Positions 17,573 through 26,146 of a stretch of DNA of 64,000 nt are shown here, piece by piece. Each line of letters starts with the position of its first letter. Position 1 is the first letter of the stretch. Source of the DNA: Rikenella microfusus DSM 15922 (lineage in GTDB: Bacteria; Bacteroidota; Bacteroidia; Bacteroidales; Rikenellaceae); assembly GCF_000427365.1 (NCBI RefSeq), contig NZ_KE386488.1, positions 1,178,001 through 1,242,000 on the forward strand, in the 5' to 3' direction. The notes under the pieces were generated by a model that was not told the DNA's origin, made no database searches, and saw nothing but the letters and a program-made list of their open reading frames with translations. A program made the position numbers and the translations under genes.

Positions 17573-18025
17573 ATGGCGATAACGTTCAATTCGGAAGATA
17601 CGAAATTCAATATCGACGGCCGTAAACGCGAGACGGCCGCGTGGATGCGGGCCGCTGTCCGGGAAGAGGGGTTCGCCGCGGGGGAGATCAATGTGATTTT
17701 TTGCAGCGACCCCTATCTGCTCGAAATCAATCGGCAATATCTCCGGCACGATTATTTTACCGACATCATTACGTTCGATTATTGCGAAAACGGCGTTCTG
17801 TCGGGCGATCTGTTTATCAGCGTCGATACGGTGAAAGGTAATGCGGAAGAGTATGGGGTGATGTTCCACGTGGAACTTTTACGGGTTATCATTCACGGTG
17901 TCATGCACTTGGCCGGGTATAAGGATAAGACCGACCCCGACGCGGCCAAAATGCGGGAGCGGGAGAACCATTATCTGGCGCAGGCGCCGGAGGGGTTGTT
18001 GGAAGGGGTCGTATATAGGAGATAA
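17573..18025 (+). CDS. ybeY: rRNA maturation endoribonuclease YbeY
   Basis: A single-strand endoribonuclease involved in 16S rRNA 3' maturation and ribosome quality control, 150 residues. The metal site is [13 protein letters not shown]: the first two histidines are present, while the third ligand position of the proteobacterial HGxLHLxGYDH reads GYKDK, a form I associate with Bacteroidota homologues. A parS palindrome overlaps codons just before this motif (17862-17877). The stop is 2 bases before the mnmG start. Confidence 0.94.
   Translation: MAITFNSEDTKFNIDGRKRETAAWMRAAVREEGFAAGEINVIFCSDPYLLEINRQYLRHDYFTDIITFDYCENGVLSGDLFISVDTVKGNAEEYGVMFHVELLRVIIHGVMHLAGYKDKTDPDAAKMRERENHYLAQAPEGLLEGVVYRR
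17862..17877. other. parS site (ParB binding), copy 2
   Basis: Palindromic GTTCCACGTGGAAC (17863-17876), matching the parS core GTTnCACGTGnAAC, inside ybeY. Confidence 0.82.
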
Positions 18026-18027
18026 GG

Positions 18028-19908
18028 ATGAAATTCGAATACGATATTATTGTGGTCGGTGCGGGCCACGCCGGCTGCGAGGCGGCGGTCGCCTCGGCTC
18101 GCATGGGGATGCGGACGCTGCTGGTGACGATGGACATGGGCAAGGTAGCCCAGATGTCGTGCAATCCGGCGGTCGGCGGTGTCGCGAAAGGGCAGATCGT
18201 GCGGGAGATCGACGCCCTGGGCGGCCAGATGGGCATCGTGACGGACCGGACGACCATCCAATTCCGGATGCTGAACCGTTCGAAAGGGGCGGCGATGTGG
18301 AGTCCTCGGGCGCAGTGCGACAAATACGCGTTTTCGCAGGAGTGGCGGCGGGTGCTGGATTCGACCGAAAACCTCTATATGTGGCAGGACAGCGTGACGG
18401 AATTGCTCGTTTCCGGGGACAGAAGGGTAGAGGGTATTGTTACTCAATTAGGCGTCCGTTTTCGGGCTGCGCGGGTGATTCTGACGAACGGTACTTTTCT
18501 GAACGGTCTGATGCACGTCGGCCTGGCCCGGACCGAAGGGGGCAGGGCAGGGGACATGCCGAGCCGGGGACTTTCGGAACAGCTTAGGGGATTGGGTTTC
18601 GAGGTGGATCGGATGAAAACGGGAACACCGGCCCGTCTGGACGCCCGGACGATCGACTTTACGCGGATCGAAGCGCAATACGGCGATGAGGAACCGGAAA
18701 AATTTTCGTTCCTGCCTTCCGTCCGTCCGGTTCCTGTGGAAAGACAAATGCCTTGTTATCTGTTATATACGTCCTTACCGGTACACGATACGCTGCGTTC
18801 CGGCTTCGACCGTTCTCCGCTTTTCACGGGAGTCATCCGGGGGAAAGGGCCGAGGTATTGTCCGAGCATCGAAGACAAACTGCGTACGTTCGCCGACAAA
18901 GAGCAGCATCAGTTGTTTCTGGAACCGGAAGGACGTATGACGAACGAATATTACCTGAACGGTTTTTCGTCTTCATTGCCGTGGGAGGTGCAGGTAGCGG
19001 CCCTGAAACAGATCGAAGGGCTGGAAAACGTGCAGATTTACCGGCCCGGTTATGCGATCGAGTACGATTATTTTCCGCCCACGCAGTTGTATCATACGTT
19101 GGAGACCAAACGGCTGGAGGGGCTTTATTTCGCCGGCCAGATCAACGGTACGACCGGTTACGAGGAGGCAGCGGCGCAGGGGCTGATGGCGGGCATCAAC
19201 GCCGTGCGCAGCCTGCGGGGCGAAGAACCGTTCATATTGGGGCGGGACGAGGCCTATATCGGCGTGCTGATCGATGATCTGGTGACCAAAGGGGTCGATG
19301 AACCGTACCGGATGTTTACCAGCCGGGCCGAATACCGGATTCTGTTGCGGCAGGATAATGCCGACCGGAGGCTGACGCCGGCCGGGAGACGGATTGGACT
19401 TGTTTCGGACGAACGGTGGGAGGCGTACACGGCCTCGGAGCGTCGGATTGAAGAGTTGTCGTCATTTTTGAAAGAGACGGCCGTAGCTCCGGACGAGGTG
19501 AACGGGTATCTGGCATCGGTCGGCGAATCTCCGGTAGAGCAGCGGAAAAAAGCGGCGGAATTGTTGCTTCGGCCGGGCGTAACTCTTTCCGGCCTGGCCG
19601 AAGCATTGCCCGAATTGGCGCGTTTCCTGGAAGGAATCGGCGCGGCGCGGGAAGACGTGAGGGCGGTAGAGACCGGCGTGAAATATGCCGGGTATATCGA
19701 AAGGGAACGGATGGTCGCGGAAAAGATGAAGCGCTTGGAGGGTATCCGGATCCCGGCGGGATTCGATTTCGAGGCGCTCGGATCCCTCTCTATCGAGGCC
19801 CGGCAGAAACTGACCCGTATCCGACCGCAGACTATCGCTCAGGCTTCGCGTATCCCGGGGGTATCGCCGGCCGACATCAATGTATTGCTGGTCTATTTCG
19901 GTCGTTAG
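18028..19908 (+). CDS. mnmG: tRNA uridine-5-carboxymethylaminomethyl(34) synthesis enzyme MnmG
   Basis: The FAD-dependent partner of MnmE that modifies wobble U34 of several tRNAs. It has 626 residues, full length. The FAD site [10 protein letters not shown] (about 11-20) is clear, followed by [10 protein letters not shown], the MKTGTPAR segment, [25 protein letters not shown] and the C-terminal domain ending [20 protein letters not shown]. Known formerly as gidA, it is near oriC in many bacteria, in keeping with the parS sites around it. It is followed by a parS site 7 bases after the stop. Confidence 0.97.
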   Translation: MKFEYDIIVVGAGHAGCEAAVASARMGMRTLLVTMDMGKVAQMSCNPAVGGVAKGQIVREIDALGGQMGIVTDRTTIQFRMLNRSKGAAMWSPRAQCDKYAFSQEWRRVLDSTENLYMWQDSVTELLVSGDRRVEGIVTQLGVRFRAARVILTNGTFLNGLMHVGLARTEGGRAGDMPSRGLSEQLRGLGFEVDRMKTGTPARLDARTIDFTRIEAQYGDEEPEKFSFLPSVRPVPVERQMPCYLLYTSLPVHDTLRSGFDRSPLFTGVIRGKGPRYCPSIEDKLRTFADKEQHQLFLEPEGRMTNEYYLNGFSSSLPWEVQVAALKQIEGLENVQIYRPGYAIEYDYFPPTQLYHTLETKRLEGLYFAGQINGTTGYEEAAAQGLMAGINAVRSLRGEEPFILGRDEAYIGVLIDDLVTKGVDEPYRMFTSRAEYRILLRQDNADRRLTPAGRRIGLVSDERWEAYTASERRIEELSSFLKETAVAPDEVNGYLASVGESPVEQRKKAAELLLRPGVTLSGLAEALPELARFLEGIGAAREDVRAVETGVKYAGYIERERMVAEKMKRLEGIRIPAGFDFEALGSLSIEARQKLTRIRPQTIAQASRIPGVSPADINVLLVYFGR

Positions 19909-19914
19909 TCGCAG

Positions 19915-19930
19915 TGTTCCACGTGGAACA
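19915..19930. other. parS site (ParB binding), copy 3
   Basis: A perfect 16-base palindrome (TGTTCCAC followed by GTGGAACA), intergenic between mnmG and the acyltransferase. Intergenic placement removes coding constraint as an explanation. Confidence 0.88.
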
Positions 19931-19938
19931 CCGGGCGA

Positions 19939-19970
19939 TTTGGAAACGAAAGGCGAAACAGGTATATTTG
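19939..19970 (+). promoter_or_regulatory. Bacteroidota-type promoter for the acyltransferase gene
   Basis: TTTG at 19939-19942, a 20-base spacer, TATATTTG at 19963-19970; an exact match to the -33/-7 consensus, 43 bases before the ATG. Confidence 0.75.
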
Positions 19971-20012
19971 GTACGGAGCTTGTTTCCGAAAGTGCCGTAA
20001 ATTCGATGGGTT

Positions 20013-21863
20013 ATGAAGAAATTAGTGGATAACTCCGATCTCGGAATACCTTATACCACCGTGTTGAATAAGGCTGTCGTCAAGTTGGCGCAGTCCATGC
20101 TGGGTATCAACAAGATCAATCGTCTCTATTCGGAAGCCTCCGGCAAAGAGGGAATCGATTTCGCCCGTGCGGTGCTGGATCAGTTGGGGATCGTGGCGGA
20201 GACGGATGCCGGACGGCTCGGTTTTATTCCGGAAAAGGGGCCTTTCGTGCTGGTTTCGAATCATCCGCACGGAGCTTTGGACGGTTTGCTCCTGATGGTC
20301 TTGGTCGCCCGTATTCGGCCGGATGTCAAGTTTCTGGGTAATTTCCTGCTGACGAAGATCGATACGCTGAACGAGTTTTTCCTGCCTGTCGATCCGTTCG
20401 ATGCGAAAAACGGTCGTAATATTTCGGGGGTACGGCGTGCGGTGGAACATCTGAAAGCGGGGAGGCCGTTAGTCGTTTTTCCGGCCGGAGAGGTCTCCAC
20501 TTATCGGAAAGGTTTTTCGAAAATCGAGGACAAACCGTGGTCCCGGTCGGTTTCCAAACTGATTCTCCGGGCCGGAGTACCGGTAATACCGGCTTATATA
20601 GAAGGATGTAATAGCTTGATATTCCATTTGTTGGGTAAGATACACCCGATGTTGCGGACGGTGCGCCTGCCGTTGGAGCTGATCAATAAGAAGGGGAGAT
20701 CGGTAGCGGTGGCTTTCGGTTCGGCGGTGCCGGCCAAATTGTTGAAAGAGATCGGTTCGGCGGAGTCGGTTTCGGATTTTCTGCGGGCGAATGTGTATTG
20801 CCTGCGTTCCGTATTGACCGATACGGCGGCTGCGACGGAAGAGTTGGAGGCGGTACGCCGGGCTACGGTTTCGAGGTTGGGGTTCCGTAAAAAACGGAAG
20901 GCAGGGGGCGGGAAGTCCGTGGCGGATGAGTTGGCGGAGCCGGTCGATCCGCTTCTGCTGGGGCGCGAGTTGGATGCGCTTGCCGACGAACGGATGCTGA
21001 CGCGGGTGGGAAATATGTGTCTTTTCTGTGCTCCGACATCGGTCATACCTCTGACAATGAAAGAAATAGCGAGGCTGAGGGAGGTGACTTTCCGGGCTGT
21101 GGGCGAGGGGACTCAACTGGAGACGGACAGCGACGAATATGATGACCTGTATGAGCATCTTTTTGTCTGGGATGCGGAAAAACAGGCGATCGCCGGGGCG
21201 TATCGGATCGGTTTCGGAGATGTGCTGCTGGACAACCGCGGGTTCGAGGGGTTCTATACTTATACGCTTTTCGAGTTCTCGCGCCGTTTGAACGATGTGC
21301 TGCGGCAGTCGATCGAACTGGGGCGTTCGTTCGTGGTGCCGGGGTATCAGCGGCGTTCGCAGACTTTGTTGTTATTATGGCGGGGTATTTTGCATGTTTT
21401 GCTGCGGAATCCGTCTTACCGTTACCTGATGGGGCCGGTGAGCATGTCGGGCGGCTATGCGATGGCGGCGAAGTGGCTGCTGATCGATTATATCAAGGCG
21501 AATCACTGGAATGCGGAGCTGGCTCGTTATGTGGTGCCGCGTAACGGTGTCGGGGCGCTGGGACGTCCGGCGGTGGATGAGGAGATGATCCGGAGGATCG
21601 TCTCGACGGATGAAATCGATAAGTTGATCCGGGATGTGGAACCTTCGGGGCAGGGGATGCCTGTGCTGATGAAAAAGTATCTGCAACTGGGGGGACGGGT
21701 CATGGGATTCAATATCGATCCGCTGTTCAACGATGCGCTGGATGCCATGCTGATTCTCGACCTGTGCGATGTGCCGAAGGATAAAATCGATATGGTGGCC
21801 AGGGAGTTCGCGGGCGAAAATGTCTATGAACGTTTCCGCTCCGTCGGTAATACGAAATTATAA
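20013..21863 (+). CDS. fused lysophospholipid acyltransferase / N-acyltransferase (OlsF-type aminolipid synthase)
   Basis: A 616-residue two-domain protein. The N-terminal half (about 1-280) is a PlsC-like O-acyltransferase with NHPHGALDG (about 83-91) in place of the usual HX4D box, FPAGEVST and PVIPAYIEG. The C-terminal half (about 310-600) is an OlsB/GlsB-type GNAT N-acyltransferase, with LREVTFRAVGEGTQLE, AYRIGFGD and FVVPGYQRRS. This fusion matches OlsF from Serratia and Flavobacterium, which makes ornithine lipids. In Bacteroides, two separate proteins (GlsB and GlsA) make glycine lipids, so the amino acid used here cannot be deduced. The repeat element begins directly after its stop codon. 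Confidence 0.85.
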   Translation: MKKLVDNSDLGIPYTTVLNKAVVKLAQSMLGINKINRLYSEASGKEGIDFARAVLDQLGIVAETDAGRLGFIPEKGPFVLVSNHPHGALDGLLLMVLVARIRPDVKFLGNFLLTKIDTLNEFFLPVDPFDAKNGRNISGVRRAVEHLKAGRPLVVFPAGEVSTYRKGFSKIEDKPWSRSVSKLILRAGVPVIPAYIEGCNSLIFHLLGKIHPMLRTVRLPLELINKKGRSVAVAFGSAVPAKLLKEIGSAESVSDFLRANVYCLRSVLTDTAAATEELEAVRRATVSRLGFRKKRKAGGGKSVADELAEPVDPLLLGRELDALADERMLTRVGNMCLFCAPTSVIPLTMKEIARLREVTFRAVGEGTQLETDSDEYDDLYEHLFVWDAEKQAIAGAYRIGFGDVLLDNRGFEGFYTYTLFEFSRRLNDVLRQSIELGRSFVVPGYQRRSQTLLLLWRGILHVLLRNPSYRYLMGPVSMSGGYAMAAKWLLIDYIKANHWNAELARYVVPRNGVGALGRPAVDEEMIRRIVSTDEIDKLIRDVEPSGQGMPVLMKKYLQLGGRVMGFNIDPLFNDALDAMLILDLCDVPKDKIDMVAREFAGENVYERFRSVGNTKL

Positions 21864-22262
21864 ACCGTTCTTTTATCCGTACTGTTCAGGTTTGAGGGTA
21901 CTGTTCCTTTTGTTCACAAAAGGAACCGAAAAAACTTTTTGAGATGCTGGCGCATCTCCTGAACCTGCCGGGTACCCCCTTTTCTTTGACAGTCTTGTTT
22001 TGCAATGGCAGGGGGCTTTTCAGTCCAATACAATTTGGTTAGCTCCCTGCCATTGCAAAACAAAGAGCAGGCTCAATGCAAGAGGACTGCGGAGACTGAG
22101 GCGCACACGGCTGCTCGAAAGTTTGGCTTCGCCTTCTTCCTGACGCCTCGGCCATTCGAGTGAACTCGACGGCTCTCGGCTGCTGCGTCGGCTCTTTGGT
22201 TCTTTCTTTTCAAAGAAAGAACGGTTGCCTCAAAACTTAACGTACAGAATAAACGAACGATT
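21864..22262 (+). repeat. inverted-end intercistronic element, copy A (family 1)
   Basis: A non-coding element of about 400 bp. The left end (21865-21907, begins ACCGTTCTTTTATCC) and right end (about 22218-22262, ends GAATAAACGAACG) are imperfect inverted repeats of about 40 bases. Inside are a 19-of-20-bp stem (21997-22016 with 22042-22061) around a loop containing GGTTAG, and a small palindrome GTTCTTTC...GAAAGAAC near the right end. It starts directly after the acyltransferase stop and ends 26 bases before the DUF4435 ATG, with a parS site between. Related copies are at 23936, 28347 and 47276. Confidence 0.85.
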
Positions 22263-22270
22263 GATATTAC

Positions 22271-22286
22271 AGTTTCACGTGGAACA
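22271..22286. other. parS-like site (ParB binding), copy 4
   Basis: GTTTCACGTGGAAC (22272-22285), a hybrid of the two half-sites seen at copies 1 and 3; it fits GTTnCACGTGnAAC. It lies 3 bases before the DUF4435 start codon. Confidence 0.75.
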
Positions 22287-22288
22287 TT

Positions 22289-23269
22289 ATGGGGAAAAGG
22301 TTGGTTCAGAATATAACGTCCGAATATTTCGAAGCTATTTCCGCTTTGCATAAGCGGAACCGGGTTATGGTGTACGTCGAAGGGTACGACGATATACCCT
22401 TTTGGCGGTCCATATTCGATGAATTCGAAACTCCCGACCGGCGGTTCGAGATTTCGACCCCCGCACGGAACGACCTCGCCAAAGGGAAAAAAGTGGTTTT
22501 GCAATTCGCGGATCAGGCCGGGAAAAGCCTGATACTATGTGTCGATTCCGATTTCGATTACCTGTTCGGCGACCTCTCGTCGCAGTCCCGGACCGTCAAT
22601 CACACCCCCTACCTGCTCCAGACCTATACTTATGCCATAGAAAACTACCTCTGTTATCCGCCCTCCCTGCATTCCGTTTGCGTGCGGGCGACCAAGAAAG
22701 ACGCGCATATCTTCGATTTCGAAGAATTCATGGCCGAATATTCCCGGACCATATACCCCCTGTTCGTGTGGTACGCCTATGCCGCCCGTGTCGATCGTCC
22801 CACGATCTTTACACTGGCAGACTTTCGCAATACGGTGAAAATCAATTATATCAATGTGGAAGATAACGGCGAGGACACCCTGGAATGGCTCGGTAAGCAG
22901 GTGGCTAAGCGACTGCGGTTCCTTCGGGCCAAACACCAGAAACGGTTGCCCGAAGTCGATAAATTCGACGCTTATCTTCGGGAGAAAGGCGTGGTGCCCG
23001 AAGAGACCCATCTGTATATGCAGGGGCATGCTTTGTTGGACAATGTAGTTTCCGTATTGGTAGGTACCGTCTGCAATGCGCTCCGGAAGATGGCCGTAGG
23101 CCAGATATTGGGCAGTTCGCGGCAGGGATTGCCGCTCAATAACGAACTGAGTTCCTATAACAACTCTCTGTCGGACGTGGACGAGTTGCTGAAAAGCAAT
23201 ACGGGGTTCCGGTCGTGTCCGTTGTTCACCAAACTGCGGGCGGATATCGTGCGGATGCTGGAAAATTGA
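22289..23269 (+). CDS. DUF4435 (TOPRIM-like) protein, no ATPase partner
   Basis: A 326-residue protein with the DUF4435 signature: VMVYVEGYDDIPFWRSIF (Glu31) followed by LILCVDSDFDYL (Asp86, Asp88), the acidic set of a TOPRIM nuclease fold. A middle section IENYLCYPPSLHSV and a helical C-terminal half (about 200-326) complete it. DUF4435 is the nuclease-like subunit (AriB) of the PARIS anti-phage system and pairs with AAA ATPases elsewhere, but here the neighbours are lipid and envelope genes and no ATPase is adjacent. It may be a housekeeping form of the family; the nucleic-acid substrate is unknown. A parS-like site and repeat element A immediately precede it. Confidence 0.8.
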   Translation: MGKRLVQNITSEYFEAISALHKRNRVMVYVEGYDDIPFWRSIFDEFETPDRRFEISTPARNDLAKGKKVVLQFADQAGKSLILCVDSDFDYLFGDLSSQSRTVNHTPYLLQTYTYAIENYLCYPPSLHSVCVRATKKDAHIFDFEEFMAEYSRTIYPLFVWYAYAARVDRPTIFTLADFRNTVKINYINVEDNGEDTLEWLGKQVAKRLRFLRAKHQKRLPEVDKFDAYLREKGVVPEETHLYMQGHALLDNVVSVLVGTVCNALRKMAVGQILGSSRQGLPLNNELSSYNNSLSDVDELLKSNTGFRSCPLFTKLRADIVRMLEN

Positions 23270-23349
23270 CGATTCTTCGGAAAAATGGCTACCTTGTGAA
23301 CGATTGTTGCCTTATGCCGGCAACGGTGAAATGTAAAACTGGAAAACAA

Positions 23350-23925
23350 ATGACAGGACATTACGGATTTCGTATATCGGGCCGGATGGCGGCCGTGTTT
23401 TCGGGACTGCTTTTATGTGTGGGGACGCTCGTTTCGTGTTCGAGAGAACTGACGCCGGAAGACGCGCTGGGACAGATCGTGGAGCAGGCGGAGTTCCAGA
23501 TGCCGTACTATGCGCCGATGCGTGTCGGGGAAATGGTTTTGACGGGGGATAACCACAAGAATAGCAGGCAGTATATCCGCAAACATTACGGTACGTTGAT
23601 CGATGCGGGGCTGGTCGAGGTGAAGAACACGGACAGCAATACGTGGAGGACGGTAATCGACGTGCAGCTGACGGCCAAAGGGCAAGCGATGTCGGACTCG
23701 CGTCGTTCGACGGATAAGGAGGCGTATGTGCAGGTTTGCCGGATGGTGCCGGTGAAAATCGAGGAATTCCGCACGGTGTCGGAGGGAAATGTAATCGAAT
23801 GCTCATACGTTTTCGAGGAGCGGGAAATCACTCCGTTCGGTGCGTACCAAGGGTTCCAGCAAGGACGGTCCTATAAAGATAAACGCACTTTCGTCCGCTC
23901 GCGCGGATCCTGGCATGTCCAGTGA
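23350..23925 (+). CDS. lipoprotein of unknown function
   Basis: A 191-residue predicted lipoprotein: hydrophobic signal then lipobox VGTLVSC (Cys at about 31). The mature part contains IRKHYGTLIDAGLVEVKN and, further on, VQLTAKGQAM. Together these read like the recognition-helix-plus-wing layout of a winged helix (xxYGxLxxAGLV...xLTxKG), odd for a surface or periplasmic protein. The C-terminus ends in a basic stretch GRSYKDKRTFVRSRGSWHVQ. The start is ATG at 23350, chosen because it gives a proper signal peptide. Element B begins 10 bases after the stop. Confidence 0.65.
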   Translation: MTGHYGFRISGRMAAVFSGLLLCVGTLVSCSRELTPEDALGQIVEQAEFQMPYYAPMRVGEMVLTGDNHKNSRQYIRKHYGTLIDAGLVEVKNTDSNTWRTVIDVQLTAKGQAMSDSRRSTDKEAYVQVCRMVPVKIEEFRTVSEGNVIECSYVFEEREITPFGAYQGFQQGRSYKDKRTFVRSRGSWHVQ

Positions 23926-23935
23926 ATATTTGTTT

Positions 23936-24450
23936 AACCGTTCGTTTATTCCGTACTGTTCAGGTTCGAGGGTACTGTTGTCCGAAACGACGGCCTGCAC
24001 CTAAACTTGAGGTTCGGCCTGTCGCCCTCCCCCCGTGGCGCGAAGCGCCAGGGCGACAAGGCCGGCGGTTCTGCGAACCGCAAAACCACGGGCTATCGTT
24101 CCGATCGAAAATCCTGAAGAAAAGGGCATCTGCCAAACTCAGGAGATACGATCTCAAAAAGTTTGGTTTCACCTTCTTCCTTGCGCCTCGGCCATTCGAA
24201 CGAGTTCGACGGCACTCGGCTGCTGCGTCGGTTTTCCGGTTCTCTTTGTTCACAACCGACGCTGCCAGCGCATCCGGAGACCGCTTGCGGGCTATGGTAA
24301 GCGGCGAGGAGGAACCGAGTAGCGTTCCGAGACCAAAGACCGTTCACGGTCTTTGGCAAGGCAGCACGAGGAAGCCGCAGGCAAAACGAGCGAAGCGACG
24401 TTAAAGAGAACAGTACCCTCGAACCCAACAGTACAGAATAAACGAACACT
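23936..24450 (+). repeat. inverted-end intercistronic element, copy B (family 1)
   Basis: About 515 bp, the longest copy. The left end (from 23936, AACCGTTCGTTTATTCCG) and right end (to 24450, AGTACAGAATAAACGAAC) are inverted repeats of about 40 bases. A central module of roughly 280 bases (about 23980-24250) is shared, same orientation relative to transcription, with copy D at 47.3 kb. It includes a hairpin GGCGCGAAGCGCC and the palindrome GCGGTTCTGCGAACCGC. The right end stops 9 bases before the mscL ATG. Open frames through it are not conserved as proteins between copies. Confidence 0.85.
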
Positions 24451-24459
24451 TAAAAAGAT

Positions 24460-24876
24460 ATGCATATGAAATGGTTATCCGAGTTTAAGAAATTCGCTAT
24501 GCGCGGTAACGTAGTGGATATGGCCGTCGGTATTATCATCGGTGCCGCATTCGGGAAGATCGTCAGTTCGCTCGTCAGCGACGTTATCATGCCCCCCATC
24601 GGCGTATTGCTCGGCGGCGTGGACTTTTCCAATCTGGCTGTTACCATCAAGCAGGCCAGCGGGGACACCCCTGCCGTAGTGATCGGATACGGGAAATTCA
24701 TTCAGACCGTTATCGACTTTATCATCATCGCCTTTTCCATCTTCGCGCTCGTGAAATTCATGAACGCCCTCAAGAGCAAAGCCGAGACCGCCGCAGAAGC
24801 TCCGAAACCCGCCGAACCGACCAAAGAAGAGCAGTTGCTGACCGAAATACGCGACCTGTTGAAAGAGAAAAAATGA
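24460..24876 (+). CDS. mscL: large-conductance mechanosensitive channel
   Basis: Homopentameric inner-membrane emergency valve opened by membrane tension on osmotic downshock. At 138 residues it has [20 protein letters not shown] for the amphipathic start and the pore-lining TM1, [19 protein letters not shown]2 at about 78-101 ([20 protein letters not shown]) and a C-terminal bundle helix [15 protein letters not shown]. The ATG at 24460 or 24466 may be used. The preceding repeat element supplies the sequence just upstream of the start codon. Confidence 0.95.
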   Translation: MHMKWLSEFKKFAMRGNVVDMAVGIIIGAAFGKIVSSLVSDVIMPPIGVLLGGVDFSNLAVTIKQASGDTPAVVIGYGKFIQTVIDFIIIAFSIFALVKFMNALKSKAETAAEAPKPAEPTKEEQLLTEIRDLLKEKK

Positions 24877-24988
24877 TACCGGGCTTGTCCGTTTCGTTGG
24901 CTTTGGCAATCTTTCGGTATCGAAAGAAGGAAAAGTCTGAACGGAACCCGCTACAAAAGTTAGGAAAACAGAACATAAAGTGTAAGAG

Positions 24989-26134
24989 ATGGGACTGATC
25001 GCCACCATGAGCAAGAAAGATAAAAAAGATATACCTTCGCTTGCCGAACTGATACAAATGGGAAATCATAAGACAGCGAGGAACATCCTGATTACCGGCG
25101 GCGCCGGATTTATCGGGTCGCACGTCGTGCGGCTTTTTTGCGAGAAATACCCCGATTACCGGATTTACAACCTCGACAAGCTGACCTATGCCGGGAATCT
25201 GGAAAACCTGAAAGACGTGTCCGGGAAATGTCCCAACTACCGTTTTATCAAAGGCGACATCTGCGATCTGGAACACATGCGCCGTATCTTTGCGGAGCAT
25301 AAGATCGACGGCGTGATCCACCTGGCCGCCGAAAGCCATGTAGACCGCTCCATCAAAGATCCTTTCGCCTTCGCGCAGACCAACGTGCTGGGTACCCTCT
25401 CGCTGTTGCAGGCCGCCAAAGAAGCCTGGGACGGCGCCATGGGCGGCAAGCTCTTCTACCATGTCAGCACCGACGAAGTGTACGGGTCGCTGCGCGACCC
25501 CGGCACTTTCTTCGTCGAGACCACCCCTTACGATCCCCAGTCGCCCTATTCGGCCTCCAAAGCCTCCAGCGACCACTTCGTGCGGGCGTTCGGCAACACC
25601 TACGGCCTGCCCGTCGTAATCTCGAACTGCTCCAACAACTACGGGCCGAACCAGTTTCCCGAGAAACTCATTCCGCTGTTCATCAACAACATCCGACACA
25701 ATAAACCGCTGCCCGTGTACGGTACCGGCGAGAACGTGCGCGACTGGCTTTACGTCGTCGATCACGCGCGGGCCATCGACACCATTTTCCACAGCGGCCG
25801 GGTAGGGGAGACCTACAACATCGGCGGATTCAACGAATGGCGGAACATCGACCTGATTCGGGTGATGATCGCCACGGCCGACCGTCTGCTGGGACGGCCC
25901 GCAGGGACGAGCGAAAAACTCATTACCTACGTGGCCGACCGCGCCGGGCACGACAAACGCTACGCCATCGACTCCGCCAAACTCCACGAGGAACTCGGCT
26001 GGGAGCCTTCGCTGCAATTCGAAGAGGGGATCGAAAAGACCATCCGTTGGTACCTCGACAACCAGGAGTGGCTCGACAATATCACCAGCGGCGCTTACGA
26101 ACGGTATTACGAAGAGATGTACGGCGACAAATAG
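24989..26134 (+). CDS. rfbB: dTDP-glucose 4,6-dehydratase
   Basis: An NAD-dependent short-chain dehydratase converting dTDP-glucose to the 4-keto-6-deoxy sugar, step two of dTDP-L-rhamnose synthesis. Visible are the Rossmann motif TGGAGFIGSHVV (about 37-48), catalytic STDEVYG and YSASKAS (YxxxK), and the substrate loop SNNYGPNQFPEKLIP. At 381 residues it has an N-terminal extension of about 30 charged residues beyond the family start, so an internal start (ATG at 25007 or 25058) is possible. rfbA and rfbC are not in the window; rfbD follows after one gene. Confidence 0.93.
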   Translation: MGLIATMSKKDKKDIPSLAELIQMGNHKTARNILITGGAGFIGSHVVRLFCEKYPDYRIYNLDKLTYAGNLENLKDVSGKCPNYRFIKGDICDLEHMRRIFAEHKIDGVIHLAAESHVDRSIKDPFAFAQTNVLGTLSLLQAAKEAWDGAMGGKLFYHVSTDEVYGSLRDPGTFFVETTPYDPQSPYSASKASSDHFVRAFGNTYGLPVVISNCSNNYGPNQFPEKLIPLFINNIRHNKPLPVYGTGENVRDWLYVVDHARAIDTIFHSGRVGETYNIGGFNEWRNIDLIRVMIATADRLLGRPAGTSEKLITYVADRAGHDKRYAIDSAKLHEELGWEPSLQFEEGIEKTIRWYLDNQEWLDNITSGAYERYYEEMYGDK

Positions 26135-26146
26135 GAGTGCGTAGCG

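Noticed and set aside
21864-22262. Element A as an insertion sequence
   Set aside because: Inverted ends are present, but there is no transposase or remnant of one, nor a clear target duplication.
24035-24322. Small proteins encoded in repeat elements B, C and D
   Set aside because: The frames are not conserved between copies beyond the shared DNA, carry no start signals or domains and lie in hairpin-rich sequence; they are by-products of the repeats.
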